The position numbers and the translations under genes were made by a program. Shown here piece after piece: positions 32,952 to 41,826 of a DNA stretch of 57,100 nt. The stretch's first letter is position 1; each line of letters opens with the position of its first letter. The notes below the pieces were generated by a model. The model was not told the DNA's origin. It searched no databases and was given only the letters and a program-made list of their open reading frames with translations. This stretch comes from CAZDAM01 sp964503595 (GTDB taxonomy: Bacteria > Muiribacteriota > UBA6191), in assembly GCA_964503595.1 (NCBI GenBank), contig CAZDAM010000007.1, forward strand, positions 1-57,100, given 5' to 3'.

Positions 32952-34819
32952 GAGGTTTTTTCCAGTGACAGATGTCCTTGTTGGTGAGCATGAATCAAAA
33001 GGGCAATCTCTGTATGCTGGATTCCCTTCAATTTTGCTGCCTGGCCCATATTCATCGGCCTGACTTCATTCAGACGGTTGGCAATATCTTCACTCAAACC
33101 CTGAATCTTATGGTAGTCCATACTGGTTTTCAAAAGCATGGCATCCAGTTCATCCTGATGGCGCATCCGTTTTTTCAGGCGGTTTAGAAAGAAATCATAC
33201 TTGGCGAGAATTTCCAGACGGTAGGCCCAGATGGAATCAAGGACGGTTTCATGGCCAAAACGGGCCAGATCGGTGTAATGGATTTCTTCACGGGCCAAAA
33301 GATTGAAAAGGGAAATCGGATTTTTGATGCTTTTGGATCCGAGTTCTTCAAGGGTTTGAAGAGTCTTTTTATCTGGGCGGATCATGGATGTGTTCAGAGC
33401 CATTCTTTCCCTTTGCATCAGTTGAAGGGAAGCCTCGAACTCCTCAAAGGTTTCTTTTGGAACCAGGCCCAGTTCATAACCGGTTTTGAGGAGTCTTTCC
33501 TCGGCATTGTCGGTACGAAGATGAAGACGGAATTCAGAAGAAGAGGTGGTCACTCTTAGGGGTTCTGTTCGATCATTGGTAACCAGCTCATTGAGCATTT
33601 CAGCCAGATAGGAAGAGGTTGAGGGAAGCAGGAAGGGATCTTTTCCCTGAGCTTTCTGATGGGCATTGATTCCAGCAATCAGTCCCTGGGCAGCGGCTTC
33701 TTCATAGCCGCTGGTTCCGTTGATCTGCCCGGCGGCAAACAGGTTGCCAACCTTTTTGAATTCCAGGGTCTTGAAGAGCTGGGTGCTTTTGACAGCGTCG
33801 TATTCAATGGCATAACCATAGCGCAGAATCCTTGCATTCTGAAGACCGGGAATGGTCTTTAGAATGTCTTCCTGGGCCTCTGGAGGCATGGATGTGGTCA
33901 GGCCCAGAAGATACCATTCATCGTGAAAATCTGATTCGGGCTCGACAAAGATATGGTGAGTTTCCATATCAGGAAAACGGATGACCTTCCGATCGATCGA
34001 AGGGCAGTGCCTGGGGCCGTGCTGGGTGATATTGCCGAGTTTCAAAGGAGATTGGGGAAGCCACTTTTCAATGACCTCGATCGATTCTCCGGTGGTATGA
34101 GTCAAATAGCAGTTTCTTTGTTTCTGACGGGTTTTTTTGCCTGTAAAGCTTGTCAGGCCAGGGTGACCGGGAAGAGGCTCCATCTCTTCAAAATTCAGAG
34201 TGCTGCCGGCAACTCTGGGAGGAGTCGCAGTCTGTAGGCGGGTAATTTCAATGTTCAGTTCATCCAGACTCTGACGTAGAGCTTTGGAGGGGGAATGACC
34301 GGCTGGACCTCCCTCGGTACGGCTGTTTCCGAGGATGATGTTTCCGTTCAGGAAAGTGCCGGTGGCCAGAATCACAGCTTTGGCTTCAAACTGAAGACCG
34401 GTTTCAAGTTCGACTCCATATACGGCAGAGTCTTTGTGCAGAAGCCGGACGGCTTCTCCCTGCATCAGGGAGATGTTGGGGTGGGCCTCCATTCTGGCTT
34501 TGACATTCAGGTGGTAAAGAATTTTGTCAGCCTGGGCCCTTAAGGCACGTACGGCAGGTCCACGGGATTCATTGAGTTCGCGCATCTGAAGATAGGCATC
34601 ATCGACGAAATGGCCAATTTGTCCCCCCAGAGCATGGATTTCCCGAACCAGATGACCTTTGCCGGGCCCTCCTACGGAAGGGTTGCAGGGCATCATGGCG
34701 ACACACTGCAGACTGGTTGCCAGAATCAGGACATTGCTTCCCAGATTGGCAGCAGCAAAAGCGGCTTCAGTTCCGGAATGTCCGGCACCAATGACAATGA
34801 CATCGTATTGATCATGCAT
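32948..34819 (-). CDS. Second, diverged MnmG (GidA) paralogue
   Basis: Also 623 residues, with VIGAGHSGTEAAF, MPCNPSVGG (Cys45) and RHCPSIDRK (Cys272), so both catalytic cysteines remain. Several normally invariant motifs differ: EIHALGG for EIDALGG, RLQTATPPR for RLKTGTPPR, and IDRK for IEDK. The C-terminal MnmE-binding-like domain (GLSEDIANRLNEVRP, LKGIQHTEIALL) is complete. It directly precedes and overlaps the canonical copy by 4 bases. The sequences differ widely, so this is an old duplication or an acquired gene rather than a recent copy. It may modify other tRNAs, pair with the canonical copy, or have a new role. Confidence 0.9.
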   Translation of the reverse strand: MHDQYDVIVIGAGHSGTEAAFAAANLGSNVLILATSLQCVAMMPCNPSVGGPGKGHLVREIHALGGQIGHFVDDAYLQMRELNESRGPAVRALRAQADKILYHLNVKARMEAHPNISLMQGEAVRLLHKDSAVYGVELETGLQFEAKAVILATGTFLNGNIILGNSRTEGGPAGHSPSKALRQSLDELNIEITRLQTATPPRVAGSTLNFEEMEPLPGHPGLTSFTGKKTRQKQRNCYLTHTTGESIEVIEKWLPQSPLKLGNITQHGPRHCPSIDRKVIRFPDMETHHIFVEPESDFHDEWYLLGLTTSMPPEAQEDILKTIPGLQNARILRYGYAIEYDAVKSTQLFKTLEFKKVGNLFAAGQINGTSGYEEAAAQGLIAGINAHQKAQGKDPFLLPSTSSYLAEMLNELVTNDRTEPLRVTTSSSEFRLHLRTDNAEERLLKTGYELGLVPKETFEEFEASLQLMQRERMALNTSMIRPDKKTLQTLEELGSKSIKNPISLFNLLAREEIHYTDLARFGHETVLDSIWAYRLEILAKYDFFLNRLKKRMRHQDELDAMLLKTSMDYHKIQGLSEDIANRLNEVRPMNMGQAAKLKGIQHTEIALLIHAHQQGHLSLEKTS

Positions 34820-34833
34820 AATTCTTCACCCGA

Positions 34834-34882
34834 TTATATCGCTGTGGGCGGGAAGTCACCGGATTGAATTGCTGCCCACAGC
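34834..34882 (-). promoter_or_regulatory. TATAAT box and inverted repeat upstream of the first mnmG
   Basis: On the minus strand a perfect TATAAT (34834-34839) lies 14 bases before the ATG at 34819; no convincing -35 is seen. The arms GCTGTGGGC (34841-34849) and GCCCACAGC (34874-34882) form a perfect 9-base inverted repeat just upstream of the -10, covering where a -35 would be. This could be an operator. The start would leave a leader of only about 8 bases. Confidence 0.4.
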
Positions 34883-34920
34883 CTGGAATCTACAGTGTGC
34901 CAGCCTGAATCGGGGATCTG

Positions 34921-35736
34921 TCAATAACTCTCCACAATATCGCGCACAATCGTTTCGGAAAAGGCCAGATATTTCTGGAGAAGTGCTTCGGGACCGAACC
35001 AGGCGGTAATCATCGCGGCCAGAATGATCCAGGGACCAAAGGCAATCATGGTCATACCCTTTTTCTTTTCCATGAAGCGGGATTTGATCAGAAAGAAGAT
35101 CCCGAAGAAGGAACCGGTCAGAGAGGAGAGGGCCAAAGTCATCAGGCCCCCCTGAACACCGAGGATACTGCCGAGAAAAAGCATCAGTTTGATATCCCCT
35201 CCACCCATGGCTTCGCGTCCCAGAAATCGAGTACAGAGATTGGCAATTGCCATGAGTGTTCCTGCACTGAGGATTGCGCCCAGAAGGGACTCGGTCAGGG
35301 AGATCGTTGGCTGGGTGAATATCTGGGCAGCAGCGGCGTAGGAGATTCCAATCCCCAGCCCTAGCCAGTTGAGTTCATCCGGAATGATGTACCAGTGAAA
35401 ATCAATGCGGGCAATAGTGAAACAGATGGCCCAGGTAAACAGGATCAGAATCGGTGGAAAGAAATGCTCCGGCTTCCCAGCCCACGGCAGGGCGATGACT
35501 GCGAAAATGAGGAAACGGATCAGAGCCCCGTCAGATAATGGCCATACCGGCTGAAGAAGACGGCGAATGCCGCCGGCTTCGGGAACAATTTCAAAGGCAG
35601 CCTGGGGCCGGCAGCGCTCCTGGAGTACTTTCTGTTCCAGCTGGTTCTCAAGCTGGGCAAAAGGAGCCAGACGATCAAACCAGAACTCGGTAAGAAGCCA
35701 GAAAAACGGTATGCAGACAAGAAATTCAAGATTCAT
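34921..35736 (-). CDS. Prepilin peptidase (A24 aspartic protease family)
   Basis: This 271-residue membrane protein has the two catalytic aspartates of type IV prepilin peptidases: Asp112 in ARIDFHWYIIPDE and Asp181 in MGGGDIKLM (the GxGD motif). About seven membrane segments follow a 70-residue N-terminal region. That region lacks the CxxC pairs of PilD-type N-methyltransferase domains, so methylation is uncertain. It cleaves leader peptides of pilins or pseudopilins at the inner membrane. No pilin gene is adjacent; it follows the cohesin-like lipoprotein with a parS filling the gap. Confidence 0.88.
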   Translation of the reverse strand: MNLEFLVCIPFFWLLTEFWFDRLAPFAQLENQLEQKVLQERCRPQAAFEIVPEAGGIRRLLQPVWPLSDGALIRFLIFAVIALPWAGKPEHFFPPILILFTWAICFTIARIDFHWYIIPDELNWLGLGIGISYAAAAQIFTQPTISLTESLLGAILSAGTLMAIANLCTRFLGREAMGGGDIKLMLFLGSILGVQGGLMTLALSSLTGSFFGIFFLIKSRFMEKKKGMTMIAFGPWIILAAMITAWFGPEALLQKYLAFSETIVRDIVESY

Positions 35737-35752
35737 TGTTTCACGTGAAACC
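35737..35752. other. parS site in front of the prepilin peptidase gene
   Basis: TGTTTCACGTGAAACC carries the same perfect 14-base palindrome as the oriC parS. It fills the 17-base gap between the lipoprotein stop (35754) and the peptidase start (35736), about 7.8 kb from the oriC site. Confidence 0.85.
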
Positions 35753-35753
35753 T

Positions 35754-36485
35754 TCAGCGTACGGACTGAATCATTCCACCCACATATCGTACATCAATCG
35801 CTGTACCATTGCGATCCAGAACTGAGCTGTTCTGGGTATCGAATCCGATTGGAGTCGAGAACTTTCCGGCGGACCGGACATTGACCAGAACGGATAAGAG
35901 GACTCCGTCATAGAAATTGCGGGCCTGAATTTCCCGAGTCAGACTATGGGCAATCCAATAGTAGCCACATTCATTTCCACAATCTCCAACCCGGCTGAGA
36001 GGATTGGTTTCAGTTCTTCCCACAAGAATGGAAAACTGGGGATCAAGATAGGAACGCAACCGGACAGACTCATTGCCTTCAATCAGGGAAACTGATTCAG
36101 CGGAGGAGTCCGCAATTTTCAGCAGTGAGGAATTGAAACGCAGAACCAGAGGCATATCGTAGATCTGCTGGGTGGAAGTCTGAATCTGATTAGCGACAAT
36201 GTCGAGCTGAAATACATTATCGCCTAAATCCACTGAACTCAGGCGAATATAGATGGAGTTGGAAGCAATCTGGTTTTCCTGAATCTGAATTTCAGACTGA
36301 GTAGGAAAACTGGTATCCATTTGCTGGAAGCTGAAACGTCTTCCTTGGGATGTGGATGGAGTCTGGGAATTGTTGGAGGAATTGCCATCAAAGACACTGC
36401 CATCGGATGCCTGACAACCAATGAGCTGCAGACAAAAGATCAGGGACAGGAAAAAAATCCCGAATTTAAGGAATCGATTCACCAT
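35754..36485 (-). CDS. Lipoprotein with a cohesin-like domain
   Basis: This protein of about 243 residues has a lipobox LQLIGCQAS with lipidated Cys near residue 24, a Ser/Asn-rich linker (25-75) and one beta-rich domain (about 80-243). That domain shows IYIRLSSVDLGDNVFQLDIV, MPLVLRFNSSLLKI, GVLLSVLVNV and the closing SSVLDRNGTAIDVRYVGG, which resemble the strand pattern and C-terminal hairpin of cohesin modules. A CGNEC pair sits in the middle. The upstream gene encodes a metalloprotease with a C-terminal dockerin-like module, so an anchoring role is attractive. ATG 36485 is used; a GTG at 36491 is possible. It overlaps the protease gene by about 20 bases. Confidence 0.65.
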   Translation of the reverse strand: MVNRFLKFGIFFLSLIFCLQLIGCQASDGSVFDGNSSNNSQTPSTSQGRRFSFQQMDTSFPTQSEIQIQENQIASNSIYIRLSSVDLGDNVFQLDIVANQIQTSTQQIYDMPLVLRFNSSLLKIADSSAESVSLIEGNESVRLRSYLDPQFSILVGRTETNPLSRVGDCGNECGYYWIAHSLTREIQARNFYDGVLLSVLVNVRSAGKFSTPIGFDTQNSSVLDRNGTAIDVRYVGGMIQSVR

Positions 36486-39400
36486 AGGCACTCAAAAGAA
36501 GCTGCATGTCCTTTTCATCAACAATCTGATCCAGGTTGATATCGAGACGGCAATCAGTTTTCAGGAATTCGGTGCACTGGCGGTTTCGAATCGCCTGAGC
36601 AAGGATGGCTATATCGTAAGCATCAATCTGGTTGGAAGCGGGATAACTCAGATTTGTGATGCGTCTGGACATATCAAAATTCAGCATGGTGACAGTGAAG
36701 GTCTCATTGGGACGGATCTGTTCTCCGTCAATGACAACCTGAATCACCGCAGTCTTTGAAATCGTACTTTTTACAGAGCGCAGCAACTGAACATAGGTCC
36801 CGTCTCCCGAGGAAGTTACCGGGCCAGCCAGGACTCCCTGGGTGGTTTGAATGGAAAGAATGGACTGAGGAGGAAGAAAAAGAACTTCTCCGAAGGTATT
36901 ACGGGGGCGAACAACAATGCGTGTCTGGGTCAGCCCATTGGCATGCAGAACAGGATTGGAAATTCGGACTTCTGTCTTTTGAGGATCTGCTGAGCCGATT
37001 CCGACAAATTGGACTTCCCGGGTCTGAAGGCTGAGCCGATTGTCGATTCTCACCGTAATCTGGGAAGTTGTAGAGAAATTGGTGGAACGTAGAGACAACC
37101 GATAGGTTCCATCCTCAAAGTTTACGGTAGGTACATTTTCCTTGCCTGCAGGTACAAGAATTGTTCCTCCTGAATTGGCGGGCTCAGCCCTTAAAAGGGT
37201 TCCTTCGCTGGCTGAAACCGTGATGCGGTTGGCATCGATGGAAGATCCCATGATGCTTCCATCCGGGAAGATAGGGATGATTCGAATCTCTGTCTGACTC
37301 TCACCGTTGGCTTCAATCGCTGTATTTCCGATTTCAACTTGAAGACGGGTCGGATTGACATCCACAAGCTGGACAACGGCATTGTTGGAAATATCGCGAA
37401 ATCCGTTGCTTTGAAGGCGGCCCCGAACCAGAATGGCGCAGTTGGTGGTAATTCCAATTTGGGGGAGAGCCGTCAGAACAGCTGTTAGAATGATCGTGTT
37501 TCCGGTAGAAAAGGCAATCGGGCGGACACTGATTCCGTTGGTTGTCGAATCTCCAGAAGCGCTGGAAAGGGAAGAATTCACCCCATGGCAGTTGGTGGGT
37601 GAGCTGAGATTGAGCCGGATCAACTCTGAGATATCGGAATTTACGGGAGTTCCATCTTCAAAACGAGGCAGAATTTCAATTTGGGTGGTATCTCCGGATC
37701 CCAGGGTCAGATATTGCCGCTGGGCACGGATTTCAGTTTTAAAAGGATCGGCATAAGAGAAGGTAATCTCAGATCGCTGGGTCAGATTCTCACCCAGAAG
37801 TTCGGCGGCAATGTTGGCTTTGGTAGCATTCGGGCCAGCTGAGACTGTAAAGCGGTAGAAAGGAGAACCAAAATAACTGGTGGAAGCTCCAAGGCGGGGA
37901 CTTGGAAAGGCATCCAGACCCCCATCCGACATCAGAATAAGCGGACCGATGACGGTCGAGATACTGACTCCGGTAACCGATTGTCCGGTTTCAGTGGAGA
38001 GGACGCGAAGCCGCATGTCATGAACGGGGTTCAAAACAAAAGGAACGGGAGTCTGATCGGAAAAATTGGGGTAAAGATCCACAAGAACGGTTGGAGTGGT
38101 GATATTGGGAAGGCCAATATGAACCCGGCTTTGAGAGACAAAAAACTGGGAACCACTGGTAGACGCTGAAATGAAATTCACCGACAGGGGAGGTAGTTCG
38201 ACTCCATCAAAAAACGGTCGCAGGCTGACATTGGCACGTCCGGCAAAGGATGCGGTTGCCAGAAAAGTGGGAACGGCTGCATTTACATCCTTTTCAAATG
38301 CGGTAGTGACGACTGTAGCCGGCCGATCGGACTGAAAAAGGAGAAAACTCCTTGATGTACTCAGGTCGGGGCTGGCTTCAATCGATGTGCCATCTGAAAA
38401 TCGGGGCTGGACTCTTATGGTGGCGGGGGCGGCATAGACATTCGGGGCATAGCCGAAAATGTCGGTTCCGCTTGTTTTGATGCCATGAATGATATCGGGA
38501 ATCAGTTCGACTACGCTGCGATCCGTCTGGGGTTTTTCTATCGACAGGAAGGCTGATTTGACCAGTTCATTTCCATTTGCGGAGCTGTCAAAATAGACTT
38601 CCACTTTATTGAGACAGCGCTGAATTCCATCGGGAAGGGAAGGGGCATACAGTTCAAAACGATAGCGAATCGGAGATCCAGCGAGAAAGGTTGGTTGGGC
38701 CTGGGTGGTGGGAGAAGTCCGGTTCAGTGAGGCTATCGATACTGTCTGACAGAGAGTGTTTGCTTGAGAATCAATCCCCTGGGAAGTGTATTCGGCGAAG
38801 GAGGCCCGGGAAGTCCGGACCTGCAGTCGGGGAGAAATGTTTTCGGTGAGGGCAAAACCGCTGGCATCACGAGCAGTGAAAAACCCCAGAGTCCAGCTCA
38901 GATTTTGATCTGCCCCACCGGTTTTTCCATTGCCATAAAGAATGGTTTTGTCCAGAGCCAGTTCACTGCCACCCAGTTCGACATTGCTGGAACCAAAATT
39001 TGTGATAAACTGGAGGGAAGCACTTCCACCAGGAGTCATGGCAAAGGATGCTGCGGTATTGGCTCCATCTCCGTCCTCCAAAGCGGATTCCCGGGTATCA
39101 TGCCAGAACTCCAGAGAAAAATTCCGCGCCTTGGAAAGCCAGGTCTGTTTTTCATTGGTGCTCAGGCGTTTCAGAAATGTGAAATCCTGTTCGAGCTGCA
39201 CCTGGCGGCTGGCATAATTGGGGACTTCAATCGGAAACGGTTCAATGAAGGCCTCGTAGTTTCCCTGAGGAACCCCCTGAATCCGAAAAGTACCATCGTA
39301 AAGAACTCCCTGATTGGAAGCCAGTCCGGAGATTCCGGAAATGGCAATAGTCCGATCCAGCACATTCCAGAGCGTTACATGGGCACCGCTGACACTGTCT

Positions 39401-40098
39401 CCGGAGAATTCTCCACTCAGGACCCTGCCGGTTACAGTTCCGGAATAACGATTGGTGGAAGCCGGGTAGGTCGAGGCAAAAAGGGCAATATCATCCTGGC
39501 TTAAGGACTTCTGATCATCACTGTAATAGGGAAACATGGTGGCTTCAGAAATTGTCCTGGCCTTCAGTACACGGGTTCGGATCGCGGAGTGATCAAAACC
39601 AAGAAGATGGCCGATTTCATGAGTTGCTACACCCTGAAGAGAAATCTGGTTGGCGCTGACATTGGAATTTCCAGTTACAAAGACAAAACTGGCCTTGTTA
39701 AAGAGAATGTCAGCATCGACAATTTCTCCTGTCTGAGAGTTTGCGGTCGTCAGAGTCAGGCCGATGATCCCGGAATTGAGCTGACCCCCGGAACTGAAAC
39801 TGACATGGTTGGCAAAATCGGGAGTGGCCGATGATGCGGGAGTTGTTGCGGTCTGGATCAGACTCAGGCTGATGCTGGCATCACTGACACTGTTCCAGAC
39901 GCCAATGGCAGCCTGCATTTCAGAAATCACTTCGGCATTGGAGAGTGAGGATGCTGTCGAAGGGTTTACAAAAAGGTTCAGGTTGCTGCTGCTCCAGCGC
40001 ATGGGGGTGAAAGTCCCGGTAGCGGATCGGGCCAAGTAGGGGATTCCAGCCATGCAGCAGGTCTGAAAAATCAGAAAAAGGCTGAACAGACGCATCAT
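36466..40098 (-). CDS. Secreted matrixin-type metalloprotease with Ig-like repeats and C-terminal dockerin-like module
   Basis: This 1210-residue protein has a signal peptide (about 1-20). A metzincin catalytic domain (about 25-215) follows with zinc ligands and catalytic Glu in HEIGHLLGFDH (His160, Glu161, His164, His170) and a Met-turn ATMFPY (Met188). Next comes a carboxypeptidase-regulatory-like beta domain (about 218-290), then a long series of Ig-like domains, the last ones invasin-like (EANGESQTEIRI, HANGLTQTRIVV). The C-terminus (about 1150-1208) holds two dockerin-type F-hand repeats. The second has a full calcium loop LDINLDQIVDEKD (Asp1186, Asn1188, Asp1190, Asp1194, Asp1197); the first is degenerate. 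Gene order suggests docking to the adjacent cohesin-like lipoprotein. Confidence 0.88.
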   Translation of the reverse strand: MMRLFSLFLIFQTCCMAGIPYLARSATGTFTPMRWSSSNLNLFVNPSTASSLSNAEVISEMQAAIGVWNSVSDASISLSLIQTATTPASSATPDFANHVSFSSGGQLNSGIIGLTLTTANSQTGEIVDADILFNKASFVFVTGNSNVSANQISLQGVATHEIGHLLGFDHSAIRTRVLKARTISEATMFPYYSDDQKSLSQDDIALFASTYPASTNRYSGTVTGRVLSGEFSGDSVSGAHVTLWNVLDRTIAISGISGLASNQGVLYDGTFRIQGVPQGNYEAFIEPFPIEVPNYASRQVQLEQDFTFLKRLSTNEKQTWLSKARNFSLEFWHDTRESALEDGDGANTAASFAMTPGGSASLQFITNFGSSNVELGGSELALDKTILYGNGKTGGADQNLSWTLGFFTARDASGFALTENISPRLQVRTSRASFAEYTSQGIDSQANTLCQTVSIASLNRTSPTTQAQPTFLAGSPIRYRFELYAPSLPDGIQRCLNKVEVYFDSSANGNELVKSAFLSIEKPQTDRSVVELIPDIIHGIKTSGTDIFGYAPNVYAAPATIRVQPRFSDGTSIEASPDLSTSRSFLLFQSDRPATVVTTAFEKDVNAAVPTFLATASFAGRANVSLRPFFDGVELPPLSVNFISASTSGSQFFVSQSRVHIGLPNITTPTVLVDLYPNFSDQTPVPFVLNPVHDMRLRVLSTETGQSVTGVSISTVIGPLILMSDGGLDAFPSPRLGASTSYFGSPFYRFTVSAGPNATKANIAAELLGENLTQRSEITFSYADPFKTEIRAQRQYLTLGSGDTTQIEILPRFEDGTPVNSDISELIRLNLSSPTNCHGVNSSLSSASGDSTTNGISVRPIAFSTGNTIILTAVLTALPQIGITTNCAILVRGRLQSNGFRDISNNAVVQLVDVNPTRLQVEIGNTAIEANGESQTEIRIIPIFPDGSIMGSSIDANRITVSASEGTLLRAEPANSGGTILVPAGKENVPTVNFEDGTYRLSLRSTNFSTTSQITVRIDNRLSLQTREVQFVGIGSADPQKTEVRISNPVLHANGLTQTRIVVRPRNTFGEVLFLPPQSILSIQTTQGVLAGPVTSSGDGTYVQLLRSVKSTISKTAVIQVVIDGEQIRPNETFTVTMLNFDMSRRITNLSYPASNQIDAYDIAILAQAIRNRQCTEFLKTDCRLDINLDQIVDEKDMQLLLSAYGESIP

Positions 40099-40637
40099 GG
40101 ACTGCGGGCCTCCTGAATCCAGGCTTTGAGATTACTGAGCCGGGGATTTTGCAGAAACTGGTAGAGCAGTTGTTTTTCCCTGGATGTATTCAGACGGATG
40201 CGGCTTTGGACAAGAGTATTGGAGGATTGGGGAGTCGCTTTGACCAGCTCTTCTCCACCCGAACCCTTTTCAATCTCAAACTGGCCGGAATGAAACCCTA
40301 AAATCTGAAATCGGGTGTTATGGGGGCTTAAAAAGAGAATATAGGGTTTCTCTGGAATGCAATTGAGATGAACCCCGGATTCAGTGGTATAGCCCCCCCG
40401 GACTCCCCCCGGAATCTCAAGAATGATCGATCCTGGCCCACTGCCATCAATCCATTCCAGAACATCCCACTGCATCAGAGTCCAGACATGACCACCCTTA
40501 AATTCTGTCTGGGTCTTCTGGCATTGGGCTTTGACTACCAGACGTGAATTTTCCAGCATGGTATCAAGATCCATGGGTTTCAGGCTGGCTCCTGTAGCAG
40601 AACCGGAAATAAGAAAGAACAGCAAAAAGAATTTCAT
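40095..40637 (-). CDS. Exported protein adjacent to the metalloprotease
   Basis: This 180-residue protein has a signal peptide (MKFFLLFFLISGSATGA) and a beta-rich body: LENSRLVVKAQCQ, WTLMQWDVLEWIDG, IILEIPGGVRGG, PYILFLSPHN and ILGFHSGQFEIEKG. This pattern (a secreted domain with a PGG turn and a GE/KP-YILFL strand) recurs in exported proteins I associate with neighbouring matrixin-type proteases in other bacteria, but I cannot name a family with certainty. It overlaps the metalloprotease start by 4 bases (ATGA), so it is the first gene of this operon. ATG 40637 follows GGA and begins the signal peptide; longer in-frame starts lack support. Confidence 0.75.
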   Translation of the reverse strand: MKFFLLFFLISGSATGASLKPMDLDTMLENSRLVVKAQCQKTQTEFKGGHVWTLMQWDVLEWIDGSGPGSIILEIPGGVRGGYTTESGVHLNCIPEKPYILFLSPHNTRFQILGFHSGQFEIEKGSGGEELVKATPQSSNTLVQSRIRLNTSREKQLLYQFLQNPRLSNLKAWIQEARSP

Positions 40638-40728
40638 TTCTGATCCATATCGTTGGAATCCACCCACCCTATGAACAATTTTCGTCCAGATTCTCAGGGT
40701 TTTATCCAAAAATCCCGAAAAATTTTCT

Positions 40729-41826
40729 ATGCGTTCTCTTGCGCTTCTTCTTTTTCGTATAGGCCTGGTTCTGGTAAGTTCTGTTGTATTGCTTGTCAGC
40801 GGCTGTAATTCCGGTGATCCATTCAGGGATCCGATCCCGGCGAGTATTTCTGTGGCTTCTGTTTCTCCGGTGGAAAAAGCTGTGAATGTGGCTTTGGACA
40901 CAGATATTGTCGTGAGCTTTGCCCAGGGAGTGAATCCGGATTCGCTGACAGCATCTAATTTTATTGTAAGCCGGAAAAAATCCGGTACAACGGTATCCGG
41001 GAAAATCACCTATGATGCCACCAGTCTGAAGGCTACTCTGACTCCCTATCAGAGTCTGAAGCCCGGAGAGCAGTATGAAGTGGTTCTGAATCAAATCAAG
41101 GGGGCCAGCGGGGAGTTTCTGGCTCCTCATGTCTTTGAGTTTTCCACAGCATCCCTGTTTCAGGTTCTAAATGTTTCCCCTCAGCCTGAATCCGGTGGTA
41201 TTCCGGTCACAGGGGCCTCTCGTCGGGATATTGAAATTCTTTTTTCCGATAGTCTTGATGTTGCCAAAATCTCTGAAGCAGATTTCTTCGCCTGGGAGCA
41301 GTCCGAGGGGGACAGTCTTCCAACGACTCTGGATGCCCAGATTGTCTGGAATGAATCGGCCAGAACCCTGAGTTTGAAACCACGAAAAGGCCGCCTGAAG
41401 TATTCTCATACCTATCGGGTTGTCTTAAGACGAGCGACTTCCCTGAATGGTTCGGTGGCTGAACCCACCGAATGGGAATTTGAAACGATGAAAGCCAAGG
41501 TCAGTACAACAACCCCTTCCAATGGAGCCACCGGGATTCTTACCGATGTGCCGATCACCGTAACTTTCCCCATTCCTGTGGATCGGGAAACCGTACCGGG
41601 AAATATCCATCTGAAAGATGCCCAGGGTCTTCAGGAAGAATTCGTCTTTGCCCGGCCCTTCACCTATCAGGAAAATTCCGGAACGGTTGTTACTCTGCCG
41701 ATTGGTGATGATGATGAGAGCCATCTGAATCGTGGTACCCGCTACGAACTGATTGTAGATGGGGTACATAGTACGGACGGAGAGCGCTTTCAGCGTCTTC
41801 AGATCTGGTTTGATACGGTCCAGTAA
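40729..41826 (+). CDS. Lipoprotein with three Ig-like (SbsA/Big_5-type) domains
   Basis: This 365-residue protein has a lipobox LLVSGCNSG with Cys26, then three repeats of about 105 residues. Each starts with a motif such as SVSPVEKAVNVALDTDIVVSF or TTPSNGATGILTDVPITVTF and ends in (V/F)-x-F-x-T. This is the Big_5/SbsA-type Ig-like domain of bacterial surface proteins, with the recurrent L-x-x-x-x-x-Y-x-V-x-L strand. It is probably anchored in a membrane facing the periplasm or surface. It is divergent from the metalloprotease operon (91 bases between starts) and its stop overlaps the mutY start (TAATG). Confidence 0.82.
   Translation: MRSLALLLFRIGLVLVSSVVLLVSGCNSGDPFRDPIPASISVASVSPVEKAVNVALDTDIVVSFAQGVNPDSLTASNFIVSRKKSGTTVSGKITYDATSLKATLTPYQSLKPGEQYEVVLNQIKGASGEFLAPHVFEFSTASLFQVLNVSPQPESGGIPVTGASRRDIEILFSDSLDVAKISEADFFAWEQSEGDSLPTTLDAQIVWNESARTLSLKPRKGRLKYSHTYRVVLRRATSLNGSVAEPTEWEFETMKAKVSTTTPSNGATGILTDVPITVTFPIPVDRETVPGNIHLKDAQGLQEEFVFARPFTYQENSGTVVTLPIGDDDESHLNRGTRYELIVDGVHSTDGERFQRLQIWFDTVQ

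Noticed and set aside
34886..34902. TGGCAC element resembling a sigma54 promoter upstream of mnmG
   Set aside because: The -12 GC pair needed for sigma54 is absent at the right spacing.
38764..39504. 246-codon plus-strand frame opposite the metalloprotease
   Set aside because: It lies opposite the zinc-protease and Ig-like frame and has no supported start or domain.
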